From contig CP097899.1 in the NCBI GenBank assembly GCA_023639215.1, positions 565,501-629,500 on the forward strand: a stretch of DNA of 64,000 bases, in the 5' to 3' direction. A program made the translations under genes and the position numbers. A model generated the notes under the pieces. The model was not told where the DNA came from and did not search any database. It saw nothing but the letters and a program-made list of their open reading frames with translations. Numbering within the stretch: the first letter of the stretch is position 1; each line of letters starts with the position of its first letter. Shown here piece after piece: positions 42,950 through 52,022 of this stretch. This DNA comes from Candidatus Pristimantibacillus lignocellulolyticus. Its GTDB lineage: Bacteria > Bacillota > Bacilli > Paenibacillales > Paenibacillaceae.

Positions 42950-43744
42950 CTACGATCCAGCACCTCTATATCGCTTAACACCAATATTCCATACAGTTAA
43001 CCCTATCCCAAATACGATCGCACCCATAACTGGAGTTAGCATTGCTAATTGTGCGATGTTATCGTCTTTCGGCGCTAAGAAATATGATGCTGGAATAACA
43101 CCAACGAAAGCGAATGGAAGCATCCAAGTCAATACAAAACGAATCATTTTATTATAAATATTAACGGGGTAACGCCCGTAATTTTGGATATTGTACATTA
43201 ACGGAACGATACCTGTTGGCGAATCTGAAAAGAAAGATATCGCACTTAAACCTGTATATATACCGCCATAGATAAATACTGCACCTAGCACAAATATAAT
43301 GAGTACAAATAGATCCGTCCAATGCATCACAAGTCCAAGATCATTCCAGCATACTGCCATAATAATCGCACCTACGAATGAACCTACTAGAGCAGGAGGA
43401 TCAATGTTTTCAAGTAGCACTTGGAATAAACTATGAGCTGGCCTTGTCAACACACGATCAAACTCACCTTTTACAATATAGCGCTCACTGAAATTCCAAA
43501 TACTGAAGAAAGAACTGAAAATCCCGAACGGTACCATAAAGAATCCGTAGACAAAAATAACTTCCGACTGACTCCAACCACCAAGTAATGGCGTATGTTG
43601 AAATACGACAAGTATAAATACAAGATTCATCCCTTGTCCTAGCAAATCCGAAAATACTTCAACCCAAAAATCTGCACGATAAGTTAGACGTGTTTTAATA
43701 TAGTTTTTCAAATATTCTAGCATTAATGACATGTAGCGCAACAT
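42950..43744 (-). CDS. ABC-2 type transporter permease, second subunit
   Basis: A 264-aa membrane protein with six hydrophobic segments, of the uncharacterised ABC-2 permease group usually found as a pair with an ATPase (COG3694-like). Recognisable stretches are YRADFWVEVFSDLLGQGMNLVFILV, GEFDRVLTRPAHSLFQVLLEN and a C-terminal LPFAFVGVIPASYFL. It starts 3 bp after the previous gene's stop codon with AAGGGGG upstream, so it is translated as part of the same operon. The exported substrate is unknown. Operon order ATPase, permease, permease supports a complete exporter. Confidence 0.88.
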   Translation of the reverse strand: MLRYMSLMLEYLKNYIKTRLTYRADFWVEVFSDLLGQGMNLVFILVVFQHTPLLGGWSQSEVIFVYGFFMVPFGIFSSFFSIWNFSERYIVKGEFDRVLTRPAHSLFQVLLENIDPPALVGSFVGAIIMAVCWNDLGLVMHWTDLFVLIIFVLGAVFIYGGIYTGLSAISFFSDSPTGIVPLMYNIQNYGRYPVNIYNKMIRFVLTWMLPFAFVGVIPASYFLAPKDDNIAQLAMLTPVMGAIVFGIGLTVWNIGVKRYRGAGS

Positions 43745-43747
43745 GTT

Positions 43748-44542
43748 CTAACCCCCTTGCACGAATAGCCGTTGCCTTGCAGCACGCCACATGATCACGA
43801 TTGGTATCATAAGTACAGTAAGCCATGCGAATTGAATTAGAAAGACATGACCAGCTTCTGATAGCGGTGTTCGACCGGTAAATATAGCACTTGGTAAATA
43901 CGTAATTGCTTGGAATGGTAACCACGTCATAATACTGCCTAACCAACCTGGGAAAAAGGCGATTGGAATAATTACGCCTGAGAACAAATCAACCATCACT
44001 CGTTTCATTCGCATTAACCCTTCGTTATTCTCCACAAAAAATGCGAACAGCCCAGTCATAATGTTAAGTTGTGAATTAATTAGGAAACTAAAAACAAGCA
44101 TTCCCAGATAAGTTGCCCAAACCGTCAGATCAGTAGGTAATTTCACAGGGAATATAAGACAGACGATAGCTAGTCCAGGAATCATAAACAACATGAACCG
44201 GAATAACCCTTCACCGAACCCTTGCATTAACTTTACGATAAGATAGTTGTAAGGACGTATCATCTGTATTGCCACACTACCATCACGAATTTCATTAGCA
44301 ATATCTCGGTCAAGATTATTAAAGTAAAAGGCTCTAGCCATCCAAGAGATAGCTAGGTAAGTTGTCATCTGCTCAAGCGAGAATCCAGCTAATGTTTCTT
44401 GTGCGCCGTAGATTGCTTTCCACAAGAAATAATAAGCACCGATATTAATCGCATATATTACGATACCACTATAATAATTTACTCGATATGCGAGCATCAT
44501 CAAGAAACGCATTCGAATAAAGTCGATATACACTCTCGTCAT
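43748..44542 (-). CDS. ABC-2 type transporter permease, first subunit
   Basis: A 264-aa polytopic membrane protein (COG4587-like) with six predicted helices and the typical LAYRVNYYSGIVIYAINIG opening, DIANEIRDGSVAIQMIRPYNYLIVKL in the middle and FFPGWLGSIMTWLPFQAITYLPSAIFTG near the end. The ATG overlaps the ATPase stop codon by four bases, so translation is coupled. With the following gene it forms the membrane channel of an exporter powered by the ATPase at 44539-45567. Substrate unknown. Confidence 0.88.
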   Translation of the reverse strand: MTRVYIDFIRMRFLMMLAYRVNYYSGIVIYAINIGAYYFLWKAIYGAQETLAGFSLEQMTTYLAISWMARAFYFNNLDRDIANEIRDGSVAIQMIRPYNYLIVKLMQGFGEGLFRFMLFMIPGLAIVCLIFPVKLPTDLTVWATYLGMLVFSFLINSQLNIMTGLFAFFVENNEGLMRMKRVMVDLFSGVIIPIAFFPGWLGSIMTWLPFQAITYLPSAIFTGRTPLSEAGHVFLIQFAWLTVLMIPIVIMWRAARQRLFVQGG

Positions 44543-45567
44543 GACAAAACTTGCTCCTTCGTTGAAACTTCGGCTGAACCTGTCTGATAGATACCTCTTA
44601 CAATATCATCAGTATTTGTCTCGAAAATTTTAATATCACGAATATTTGCTCCACCAACTACAAGTCCCATGGCATCAGAGAAACTTACTTCATTAGGCAC
44701 AAATAATTTGGCAGAATACTCATTCTCTCTAGTCCACGATACTGCAATACTTTTCGTCAAATCCTTTAACTGAGAAATACTCATCGTTTCAGCGAATTGG
44801 AATTGAATTTCTCTACCTTTACTCCATGTTGTCTTCAATTGCTCAAGGCCACCATCATAAATAATAGCTCCATCATCAAGCATAATAACTCTGGAACATA
44901 ATGCTTCAATATCTTGAAGATCATGTGTTGTAAGTAAGATTGTTGTACCTTCTTCGCGATTCATCTCTAATAGGAAATCACGAATTTCAGTTTTTACAAC
45001 GATATCTAACCCAATCGTAGGCTCGTCTAGAAATACGATTGAAGGATTATGAAGTAAAGATGCTACGATCTCGCAACGCATACGTTGACCTAGACTGAGC
45101 TTGCGTACAGGTCGGTTTAATAGATCACCGAGCTGAAGTCTTTCAACAAGATTGTTCAATCGTTTATTGAAATCTGCTTGAGGTACACCATATACTTTCC
45201 TTAGTAGTTGAAATGATTCAATTACACCGATATCCCACCATAATTGAGATCGTTGACCGAATACTACTCCGATTCCATTCACAAATTTTTCACGGTCACG
45301 ATGTGGAACGTAGCCATTTACAAGCAAATCACCAGAGGTAGGTACAAGAATACCTGTTAACATTTTGATGGTTGTCGATTTACCTGCGCCGTTCTCTCCG
45401 ATATAACCACAGATTTCACCTTGTGGTATTTGGAATGTAATGTCTTTGACCGCGGTTACCTCTTGATATTGACGCTTGAACAAATCTTTCATTGCTCCAG
45501 ATAGTCCCTCACGGTTTTTTTGCACTTTAAATTGTTTACGTAAATCTTTAACATCTATCGCTAGCAT
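44539..45567 (-). CDS. ABC transporter ATP-binding protein (ABC-2 exporter)
   Basis: A 342-aa cytoplasmic ATPase of the COG4586 type. Walker A is GENGAGKST, the signature is KLSLGQRMRCE (Q after LSLG), and Walker B is IVFLDEPTIGLD followed by LLTTHDLQDIE. Features typical of this branch are the VFGQRSQLWWD stretch replacing the usual Q-loop surroundings and a ~90-residue C-terminal extension. Within the window it is the first gene of the three-gene operon. A GAGGAG lies about 13 bases before the ATG, longer than ideal, but no better start is in frame. Confidence 0.93.
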   Translation of the reverse strand: MLAIDVKDLRKQFKVQKNREGLSGAMKDLFKRQYQEVTAVKDITFQIPQGEICGYIGENGAGKSTTIKMLTGILVPTSGDLLVNGYVPHRDREKFVNGIGVVFGQRSQLWWDIGVIESFQLLRKVYGVPQADFNKRLNNLVERLQLGDLLNRPVRKLSLGQRMRCEIVASLLHNPSIVFLDEPTIGLDIVVKTEIRDFLLEMNREEGTTILLTTHDLQDIEALCSRVIMLDDGAIIYDGGLEQLKTTWSKGREIQFQFAETMSISQLKDLTKSIAVSWTRENEYSAKLFVPNEVSFSDAMGLVVGGANIRDIKIFETNTDDIVRGIYQTGSAEVSTKEQVLS

Positions 45568-45631
45568 ATGACACTGATGACTCCTCTCTTATCGTCATTT
45601 CCTGGGAAATAGGGGCGATTTTACGAAAAAC

Positions 45632-45661
45632 TTGCAACAACTTGTATACAAGCTTTATAAT
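45632..45661 (+). promoter_or_regulatory. candidate sigma-A promoter for the LCP gene with palindromic spacer
   Basis: TTGCAA (45632-45637), an 18-bp spacer and TATAAT (45656-45661). The spacer contains the perfect 12-bp palindrome CTTGTATACAAG, so a regulator could bind between -35 and -10. It lies 167 bp upstream of the LCP start codon. Nothing else stands out in the 260-bp gap 45568-45827. Confidence 0.5.
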
Positions 45662-45827
45662 TTGATGATATGTAATCATACAAAACTTCTGACAGCTCGT
45701 AAATGTATTATTGCATGAACATTATGTATTTACGCGTATAAAAACATATGTACTTAGCATAACACGAAGTTCTATTTGATGCATGAACACTACATTACGT
45801 TCTAACTGAAAGGAGACCAAACACGCG

Positions 45828-46862
45828 ATGCGTACAAGGTCAAAGCCAAAACAGAAAAAGTCAAAATGGTTATTAACATCGGTCATCATTATTCTAGTGC
45901 TAATTATTGGAGCAGCAGTAGTTTGGGGTGCTGGAGTATTAGGTGAAATTGGAAGTTTCAAAAAAAATCCAGGAGACTCTATTATTAATAAAGAAAATCC
46001 TGATATTGTCGTCGATATTCCTACTTGGGAAGGTAAAGAACGCGTTAATATTTTATTGCTCGGCGGAGATGCGCGTGAAGCTGAAGGCGCTGAACATGCT
46101 CGTTCAGACTCGATGATGGTAGCGTCCATAGATCCTGTAACGAAACAAGCTAATCTATTCAGTATTCTGCGTGATACGTATACAGATATTGAGGGTTATG
46201 GTAAAGGGCGTATTAACACAGCCATTACACTAGGTGGTGCACCACTTGCGATGCAGACAATTGGTGATCTACTTGGTCTGGAAATACAATATTTTGTGTA
46301 CACAGATTTTGAAGGATTCAAAGCTTTAGTAGATGCTATCGGCGGTGTGAATTATACAGTTGAAAAAGATATGAAATATACCGATAATGCTGATAAAAAT
46401 CGCTATGACATTAACCTTAAAGCAGGTTACCAATTATTGGATGGTGACAAAGCATTACAATATGTTCGCTTCCGACATGATGCGATGAGTGATTATACAC
46501 GTACAGAACGTCAACGTGCTTTTATAACAACAGTTGCCAAAGAAACACTATCTACTTGGAACATAATCAATATGAAGAAAATTTTAGAAAGTGTCTCCCC
46601 ATATGTTGAAACCAATATGAGTATTACTCATATGTTAAAACTCGGTCAAACAGGTATAGGCATTAAAATGGGAGATAGCGCTCAAATCCCTCCATTTGAT
46701 TATTTACGCGAAGAAAATAAAGGTGGCGCTTCGATACTAACTTACACGAGTAAAGAAGATATTCAAAATTATGTACAAGAAGTTGTTACTCCTAAGCCAG
46801 ACGCAACAATTAATCCAACTGGCGGTACAGAAGCAACTAATTCTTCAACTAGTGCAGAATAA
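45828..46862 (+). CDS. LytR-CpsA-Psr family cell-wall glycopolymer transferase
   Basis: A 344-aa type II membrane protein. A basic cytoplasmic N-terminus (MRTRSKPKQKKSK) leads into one transmembrane helix (~15-36), then the external LCP domain. Conserved catalytic and lipid-binding residues are visible: GGDAREAEG, ARSDSMMVASID, ILRDTYTDIEGYGKGRINTA and LQYVRFRHDAMSDYTRTERQR. LCP enzymes transfer teichoic acid or other polymers from a lipid carrier to peptidoglycan. A Thr/Ser-rich tail ends the protein. RBS AAAGGAG. It stands alone, divergent from the ABC exporter, with its own terminator. Confidence 0.95.
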   Translation: MRTRSKPKQKKSKWLLTSVIIILVLIIGAAVVWGAGVLGEIGSFKKNPGDSIINKENPDIVVDIPTWEGKERVNILLLGGDAREAEGAEHARSDSMMVASIDPVTKQANLFSILRDTYTDIEGYGKGRINTAITLGGAPLAMQTIGDLLGLEIQYFVYTDFEGFKALVDAIGGVNYTVEKDMKYTDNADKNRYDINLKAGYQLLDGDKALQYVRFRHDAMSDYTRTERQRAFITTVAKETLSTWNIINMKKILESVSPYVETNMSITHMLKLGQTGIGIKMGDSAQIPPFDYLREENKGGASILTYTSKEDIQNYVQEVVTPKPDATINPTGGTEATNSSTSAE

Positions 46863-46919
46863 TTTAATTCTTTACTGGGATGATCATTAAGGTGAGAGTA
46901 AATCACTCATATAGCACGT

Positions 46920-46959
46920 ACAATACATGGGAACGCAATTTGCGCTCCCATGTATTGTT
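46920..46959 (+). terminator. Rho-independent terminator of the LCP gene
   Basis: ACAATACATGGGA/TCCCATGTATTGT outer stem plus CGCAA/TTGCG inner stem, ending TTAT. A strong hairpin 58 bp past the stop codon. The 391-bp gap 46863-47253 otherwise holds the 63-bp repeats ahead of hemL. Confidence 0.85.
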
Positions 46960-47057
46960 ATGTAGATAACATTTATACTATAGAACATAGATTGTAAACC
47001 ACAATGAATTTCCCACTGCTGAGCAGTAAATTGAGAAGTAATAAAAAAGTGAAGATT

Positions 47058-47243
47058 ATGCTTTCGATGTATTTTTCATTACATAGAAGTACATCGAGAC
47101 GTTATGAAAAATTGGAGATCATGCTTCCGATGTATTTTTCATTACTTAGAAGTACATCGAGACGCTATGAAAAATTGGAGATCATGCTTCCGATGTATTT
47201 TTCATTACTTAGAAGTACATCGAGACGCTATGAAAAATTGGAG
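47058..47243 (+). repeat. three tandem 63-bp repeats in the hemL leader
   Basis: Units begin at 47058, 47121 and 47184. Copies 2 and 3 are almost identical; copy 1 has a few changes. Each unit contains CGATGTA and TACATCG, a perfect 7-bp hairpin stem with an ~18-nt loop, and ends with TTGGAG, which in the last copy is the hemL ribosome binding site and in the others precedes an ATG by three bases. Because 63 is a multiple of three, two reading frames stay open through the array, one of them in phase with hemL. Confidence 0.92.
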
Positions 47244-47253
47244 GATTACTTAT

Positions 47254-48564
47254 ATGTCGCGACAAAGAAAAACTTCAGAAGCGCTTTATGAACAAGCACT
47301 GCAACATATCGTTGGTGGAGTAAATTCCCCTTCCCGCTCTTATAAAGCAGTAGGAGGCGGCGCTCCTGTATTTATGAAAAAAGCCGAAGGTGCTTATTTC
47401 TGGGATGTTGATAATAATAAATACTTAGACTACTTAGCTGCATATGGACCTATTATTACAGGACATGCGCATCCTCATATTACTGAGGCTATTGTTACAG
47501 CAGCTCAAAACGGTACATTGTACGGCACACCAACAGAATTAGAAATTACGTTAGCGAAAATGCTTAAAGAAGCTATTCCATCAATGGACAAAGTTCGTTT
47601 CGTGAACTCAGGTACTGAAGCTGTAATGTCAACCATCCGTGTTGCTCGTGCATACACAAATCGCAATAAAATTATTAAATTCGCAGGTTGCTACCACGGA
47701 CATTCTGATCTAGTATTAGTAGCAGCTGGCTCTGGCCCGTCTACTTTAGGAATACCAGATAGTGCTGGTATTCCTATAAGTATCGCTCAAGAGGTCATTA
47801 CAGTTCCCTACAATGACGTAGAAGCGCTTCAAGAAGCACTTAATCGTTGGGGTCCTGAAACTGCAGCCGTTATGATTGAGCCCATTGTTGGTAACTTCGG
47901 TATGGTTATGCCTAAAGCAGGTTACCTTGAGGCCGTTTGTAAGCTATCTAGAGATGCTGGAGCTCTTGTAATCTATGATGAAGTAATTAGTGCTTTCCGC
48001 TTCCACTATGGCTCTACGCAGACTTACGCCGCTTTCCCAGATCATCAAGCGATTGAACCTGACCTTACCGCATTAGGTAAAATTATAGGTGGTGGTCTAC
48101 CTATCGGTGCATACGGTGGTCGTCGTGAAATTATGGAGAAAGTTGCCCCACTCGGCCCTGCTTATCAAGCGGGTACCATGGCAGGAAATCCTGCTTCGAT
48201 ATCTTCTGGTATCGCATGTCTTGAAGTTTTACAAGAAGCAGGAATCTATGATCGTATGGATGCACTAGCTCGTAGATTAAAGAATGGATTACTTGATGCT
48301 GCTCAAGCAAACGGAATTCCTTTAACTGTTAACCAAATCGTTGGTTCACTATCTACCCACTTCTGTAATCATGAAGTTACTAATTATGATCAAGCTTTAG
48401 ATACAGATGGTGAAGTGTTCGGTCGTTTCTTCAAAGGGATGCTTGAAGAAGGTATTAATCTTGCTCCATCAAAATATGAAGCATGGTTTATGACGATTGC
48501 TCATACAGAAGCAGATATTGATTTTACGATTGAAGCTGCAAATAAAGTAATGAAAACCTTATAA
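47254..48564 (+). CDS. hemL: glutamate-1-semialdehyde 2,1-aminomutase
   Basis: A 436-aa PLP enzyme making 5-aminolevulinate from glutamate-1-semialdehyde for haem and other tetrapyrroles. Motifs: [42 protein letters not shown], and the PLP lysine in [19 protein letters not shown] (Lys276). The start is ATG at 47254, behind TTGGAGG; the frame runs open a further 50 codons upstream through the repeat array, but those codons are repeats and not part of the conserved protein. It is not next to hemAXCDB, so it may be a second copy or a GsaB-type paralogue. Its leader carries three 63-bp repeats. Confidence 0.95.
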   Translation: MSRQRKTSEALYEQALQHIVGGVNSPSRSYKAVGGGAPVFMKKAEGAYFWDVDNNKYLDYLAAYGPIITGHAHPHITEAIVTAAQNGTLYGTPTELEITLAKMLKEAIPSMDKVRFVNSGTEAVMSTIRVARAYTNRNKIIKFAGCYHGHSDLVLVAAGSGPSTLGIPDSAGIPISIAQEVITVPYNDVEALQEALNRWGPETAAVMIEPIVGNFGMVMPKAGYLEAVCKLSRDAGALVIYDEVISAFRFHYGSTQTYAAFPDHQAIEPDLTALGKIIGGGLPIGAYGGRREIMEKVAPLGPAYQAGTMAGNPASISSGIACLEVLQEAGIYDRMDALARRLKNGLLDAAQANGIPLTVNQIVGSLSTHFCNHEVTNYDQALDTDGEVFGRFFKGMLEEGINLAPSKYEAWFMTIAHTEADIDFTIEAANKVMKTL

Positions 48565-48783
48565 AGCCCGCTTTTTGAACCTTTATTAGAAGCTTCGTGC
48601 GGAACATTACCATGATGATTACGGTAACGTAGGTTTCTCAGCATCGAATATGAAGCGAACTTGCACTTATAGGATATTTGTTACAGCTTAACAAAGTTAA
48701 TTTCAGTACAATGAAACGTACTTATTTCAATACAACATCTAAGAACAAAATATAACTAACATAATTGAGAAGGAGCACATTGT

Positions 48784-50064
48784 ATGAATATTAATTTTCT
48801 TCACCCATCCGATCAGATCGTATTGATGATGGAACGTATTTATGGTTACGGAATGACAACAACCTCAGGAGGAAATCTATCTGTTGTCGATGAAAATGGT
48901 GATATGTGGATTACACCAGCTAGTATTGATAAAGGAGAATTAACAAGACAGGATATCGTTTGTGTGAAAGCTGATGGTACGATTGTCGGTAAGCATCGTC
49001 CGTCTAGTGAATATCCATTTCATAAATTAATTTACACGAAACGCCCTGATCTAAAAGCAGTTGTTCATGCTCATCCACCTGCATTAATTGCCTTTAGTAT
49101 CGTTCGCCAAATACCGAATGTAGCATTACTTCCTCATGACTATCGTGTATGTGGAACGGTTGGAATGGCTGAATACGGACTACCGGGAAGTATGGATCTC
49201 GGCAACAAAATAGCCGATGTATTTGCAAGTGGTATTAATACTGTAATGCTTGAAAACCATGGGGTTGTCGTTGCTGGAGATGATCTATTCCAAGCTTTCC
49301 AACGTTTTGAAACATTAGAGTATTGCGCGAGATTAGAAATTAATGCGCGTCGTATTGGTACACCTTCTGAGCTTGTCTCAACAGTCGACATTGTCGCTCA
49401 TGAGTCAGAACTTGAGGAATTTACACCAACAATGATTACTAGCGAGGAACGTGAAGCTCGTCGTGAAATGTGTAAACTAGTTCATCGTTCATACGAGCAA
49501 CAACTCTTCACTAGTACGCAAGGCACGTTCTCACAACGTCTATCTGATGGTTCAATCATTACGACACCATTCAATATGGATCGCAAATATCTTGAACCTG
49601 CTGATCTTGTTCGTATTAAAGATGGTAAGCGCGAGGCTGGTAAAAAGCCAAGCCGTTCTATTAAACTACAACAAGCGATTTATGATGCACAGCCTCATGT
49701 CAAATCTATCATTTTGGCACATCCGCCGAATATTATGGCGTTTGCCATAACAGATGAAATATTCGATTCACGTATGATTCCTGAAAGCTATATTTTACTA
49801 CGTGATATCCCGAAAGTTCCCCACGATGATTTATACACTCGTGAGGATGATACAGCTAAACTATTCACACCGCAGACACCGATCGTTATCGGTCAAAACT
49901 GTTGCGCAGTCGTAACGGGATCCAGTTTGTTAAGTGCATTTGACCGACTAGAAGTAGCAGAATATAGCGCAATGGCTGTTATCGCAGCTAAAGCATTAGG
50001 TACAATTATTAATATGGAACCAGCTCGTATCGACGAGATTGATGTAGCCTTCAAATTGAAATAA
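48784..50064 (+). CDS. tandem class II aldolase/adducin domain protein
   Basis: A 426-aa protein made of two class II aldolase/adducin domains. The first (~5-205) is complete: SGGNLSVV, zinc ligands His95 and His97 in VVHAHPPAL, and His159 in LENHGVVV. The second (~215-425) keeps the fold markers (TFSQRLSDGSIITTPFNMD, IILAHPPNIMAF) but the first ligand is Leu311 and the ENHG His is replaced in GQNCCAVV (Cys373), so it probably cannot bind zinc normally. The family cleaves or epimerises sugar phosphates such as fuculose-1-phosphate. No sugar kinase or isomerase is adjacent, so the substrate is unknown. RBS AAGGAG; a terminator follows. Confidence 0.88.
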   Translation: MNINFLHPSDQIVLMMERIYGYGMTTTSGGNLSVVDENGDMWITPASIDKGELTRQDIVCVKADGTIVGKHRPSSEYPFHKLIYTKRPDLKAVVHAHPPALIAFSIVRQIPNVALLPHDYRVCGTVGMAEYGLPGSMDLGNKIADVFASGINTVMLENHGVVVAGDDLFQAFQRFETLEYCARLEINARRIGTPSELVSTVDIVAHESELEEFTPTMITSEEREARREMCKLVHRSYEQQLFTSTQGTFSQRLSDGSIITTPFNMDRKYLEPADLVRIKDGKREAGKKPSRSIKLQQAIYDAQPHVKSIILAHPPNIMAFAITDEIFDSRMIPESYILLRDIPKVPHDDLYTREDDTAKLFTPQTPIVIGQNCCAVVTGSSLLSAFDRLEVAEYSAMAVIAAKALGTIINMEPARIDEIDVAFKLK

Positions 50065-50081
50065 TAGTTAATCACATAAAT

Positions 50082-50115
50082 AAAGGGCTAATCCGTTTCG
50101 GATTAGCCCTTTTTC
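50082..50115. terminator. bidirectional terminator between the aldolase and ogt genes
   Basis: A perfect 14-bp stem AAAGGGCTAATCCG/CGGATTAGCCCTTT with a 3-nt loop and a T run. It overlaps the last codons of the converging ogt gene. Confidence 0.93.
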
Positions 50116-50636
50116 ATGTCTTCGCAACTTTTATAAGCCCGCTCCAACTCTAATAGCTCCTGCTTCATCTTGAGTCCTCCACGGAAACCTGTTAATTTTC
50201 CATTTGAACCGATCACGCGATGACAAGGCACTGCAATTAGCACTGGATTTTTTCCAATCGCTGTACCTACAGCTCTTGCTGCTGTTGGTTTACCCAATTG
50301 ATTGGCAATATGCTGATAAGTAACCGTCTCACCGTACGGAATACGTTGTAGTTCATTCCATACTAGTTGCTGAAAACCTGTTCCCCTCATATCAAGTGAT
50401 AGCGAAAATTGTCTAATTTCACCTTTCCAATAACTTTGTAACTGCGCTATATAAGGAGCTAATAACACATCACTCTCAATAAGTTCATATTGCTTTCCAT
50501 ATTTATTACTCCAATCAATCAAATCATCCCATTCTCCATTAGGTGAGCCAATATAACTAAGTCCTTGCTTTGTTGCTGCGATAATATAATTGTTGTCGTT
50601 TTGATGTATTTTTGACCAATAAATTTGTTCAGTCAT
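50103..50636 (-). CDS. ogt: methylated-DNA-protein-cysteine methyltransferase
   Basis: A 177-aa suicide repair protein taking methyl groups from O6-methylguanine (and O4-methylthymine) in DNA. The C-terminal domain has RIPYGETVTYQHIANQLGKP, the DNA-binding ARAVGTAIGKNP and the active-site PCHRVIG. The start ATG (50634-50636) lies after AAGGGG; two more ATG codons upstream are weaker. It overlaps the end of adaA by eight bases, so the two are translated together, as with adaA-adaB of B. subtilis, and probably induced by Ada. It could equally be named adaB. Confidence 0.95.
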   Translation of the reverse strand: MTEQIYWSKIHQNDNNYIIAATKQGLSYIGSPNGEWDDLIDWSNKYGKQYELIESDVLLAPYIAQLQSYWKGEIRQFSLSLDMRGTGFQQLVWNELQRIPYGETVTYQHIANQLGKPTAARAVGTAIGKNPVLIAVPCHRVIGSNGKLTGFRGGLKMKQELLELERAYKSCEDMKKG

Positions 50637-51219
50637 CATAATCCCCTTCATCATTTTGTATATTTCCACACTTACTTTTACGATATTGTAATGGGCTTAA
50701 CCCCATAATTTTAGTGAATAATGTATTGAAATAAGTAGCATTGTTCATACCAATACATTCGCCTATTGTAGCTACTGACAGCTTGGTTGTAACTAATAGT
50801 TGGGCCGCCTCTTTCATTCTTTGTTGTTGAATGTAGCGATTAGGACTAATGCCTAATTGTTGTTTGAAGACACGTTGTAAATGATACGGGCTACTATGAT
50901 TATGCTTAGCGATCATAGTAAGTGTTAATTGTTCATGCAAATGTTCATCGATCCATAATTGAACACTTTCAATCCACTGTTGTTGTGGAATAGAGATCGC
51001 CTCTGGCTTGCATCGCTTACAAGGTCGATAACCTTGCGTGAATGCCAATTGAATACTATCATATATTGATATCCCATTACGCCCGGGATTTCTTGAACGA
51101 CAGGAAGGTCTGCACACGATTTTAGTGGAATGTACACCGTACCAAAACTGTGTGTCATAAGATAAATCGTTAGTTATAATAGCTTGCCATTGTTCATCCG
51201 ATGCAATTGTCCCTACCAT
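50629..51219 (-). CDS. adaA: AdaA-type methylphosphotriester methyltransferase and transcriptional activator
   Basis: A 196-aa protein with the N-terminal Ada zinc domain and a C-terminal AraC-type DNA-binding domain. The zinc cysteines follow the Ada pattern C-x3-C and C-x2-C (KIVCRPSC ... YRPCKRC); the first is the methyl acceptor. The AraC part shows LTLTMIAKHNHSSPYHLQRVFKQQLGISPNRYIQQQR and the closing GLSPLQYRK. After methylation by DNA methylphosphotriesters it should switch on the adaptive response, including the overlapping ogt gene. The start ATG (51217-51219) follows GAGGTG. The divergent alkD-like gene shares the intergenic region and may be co-regulated, though no Ada box was identified. 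Confidence 0.95.
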   Translation of the reverse strand: MVGTIASDEQWQAIITNDLSYDTQFWYGVHSTKIVCRPSCRSRNPGRNGISIYDSIQLAFTQGYRPCKRCKPEAISIPQQQWIESVQLWIDEHLHEQLTLTMIAKHNHSSPYHLQRVFKQQLGISPNRYIQQQRMKEAAQLLVTTKLSVATIGECIGMNNATYFNTLFTKIMGLSPLQYRKSKCGNIQNDEGDYDD

Positions 51220-51333
51220 CACGCTCACCTCGTTTTCATTATAACTTAATTTATCCTAAGTGAACCGTTTTAGCTTTGTAATCGCAACAATTCGAAACTA
51301 TTCAAAACACATATATTTAAGGAGAGCTTAACG

Positions 51334-51990
51334 ATGGATTTCACAAATTTATTAAAGAAAATAGAAAATAGTGCTAATGCTGAGCAAGCAGTGAAAATGA
51401 GTGCATATATGCGAGATCAATTCGCTTTTCTTGGTATACCAACTCCACTGCGAAAAGCATTACATAAAGAGTACTTCCAACTAGCTAAGAAAGAAAAACA
51501 GATCGATTGGAACTTTATTAATAATTGTTGGAATCTTCCATTTAGAGAGTACCAATATGTAGCACTAGATTATTTAATGCTTATGAAGAAATATCTTACC
51601 GCTTCAGACATACCTAATCTCAAGCAATTAGCAATATCAAAGTCATGGTGGGATACTGTCGATGGAATTGACGGATTAATCGGAGATATTGCACTTACAG
51701 ACCCTGAGGTAGAACAGCTAATGATGACATGGAGTACAGACGACAACATTTGGCTCAGAAGAATTGCTATCGATCACCAGCTTTCTCGGAAAGGAAAGAC
51801 CAACACCGACTTACTAGAAATAATTATTGCAAATAATCTTGGTCAAACTGAATTTTTCATTAATAAAGCAATCGGCTGGAGCTTACGTGACTATAGTAAA
51901 ACTAACCCACAATGGGTTAGGGAGTTCATTGAGAAGTATCAAGAACGTCTTGCTCCGTTAAGTATAAGGGAATCTAGTAAGTATCTGTAG
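51334..51990 (+). CDS. AlkD-like DNA alkylation repair glycosylase
   Basis: A 218-aa all-helical HEAT-like repeat glycosylase of the AlkC/AlkD superfamily, which removes N3- and N7-alkylated purines. The signature SWWDTVDGIDGLIG holds the Trp and Asp that in Bacillus cereus AlkD are Trp109 and Asp113. NIWLRRIAIDHQL provides the conserved Arg, and FINKAIGWSLRDYSKTNPQWVREFI is the C-terminal family motif. RBS AAGGAGAG. It is divergent from adaA-ogt, so this is a compact alkylation repair locus. Confidence 0.94.
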   Translation: MDFTNLLKKIENSANAEQAVKMSAYMRDQFAFLGIPTPLRKALHKEYFQLAKKEKQIDWNFINNCWNLPFREYQYVALDYLMLMKKYLTASDIPNLKQLAISKSWWDTVDGIDGLIGDIALTDPEVEQLMMTWSTDDNIWLRRIAIDHQLSRKGKTNTDLLEIIIANNLGQTEFFINKAIGWSLRDYSKTNPQWVREFIEKYQERLAPLSIRESSKYL

Positions 51991-52022
51991 CACATGTAGT
52001 AGCTCTTGATTCTAATAGAGGT

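Noticed and set aside
48565..48670. Possible further copy of the dispersed repeat after hemL (CTTTTTGAACC, GCATCGAATATGAAGCG).
   Set aside because: Only scattered short matches and no inverted end on the right; too degenerate to call.
51220..51333. Ada box in the adaA-alkD intergenic region.
   Set aside because: An AATT..AA...CAAAAC-like stretch exists but does not match the known motif well enough to report.
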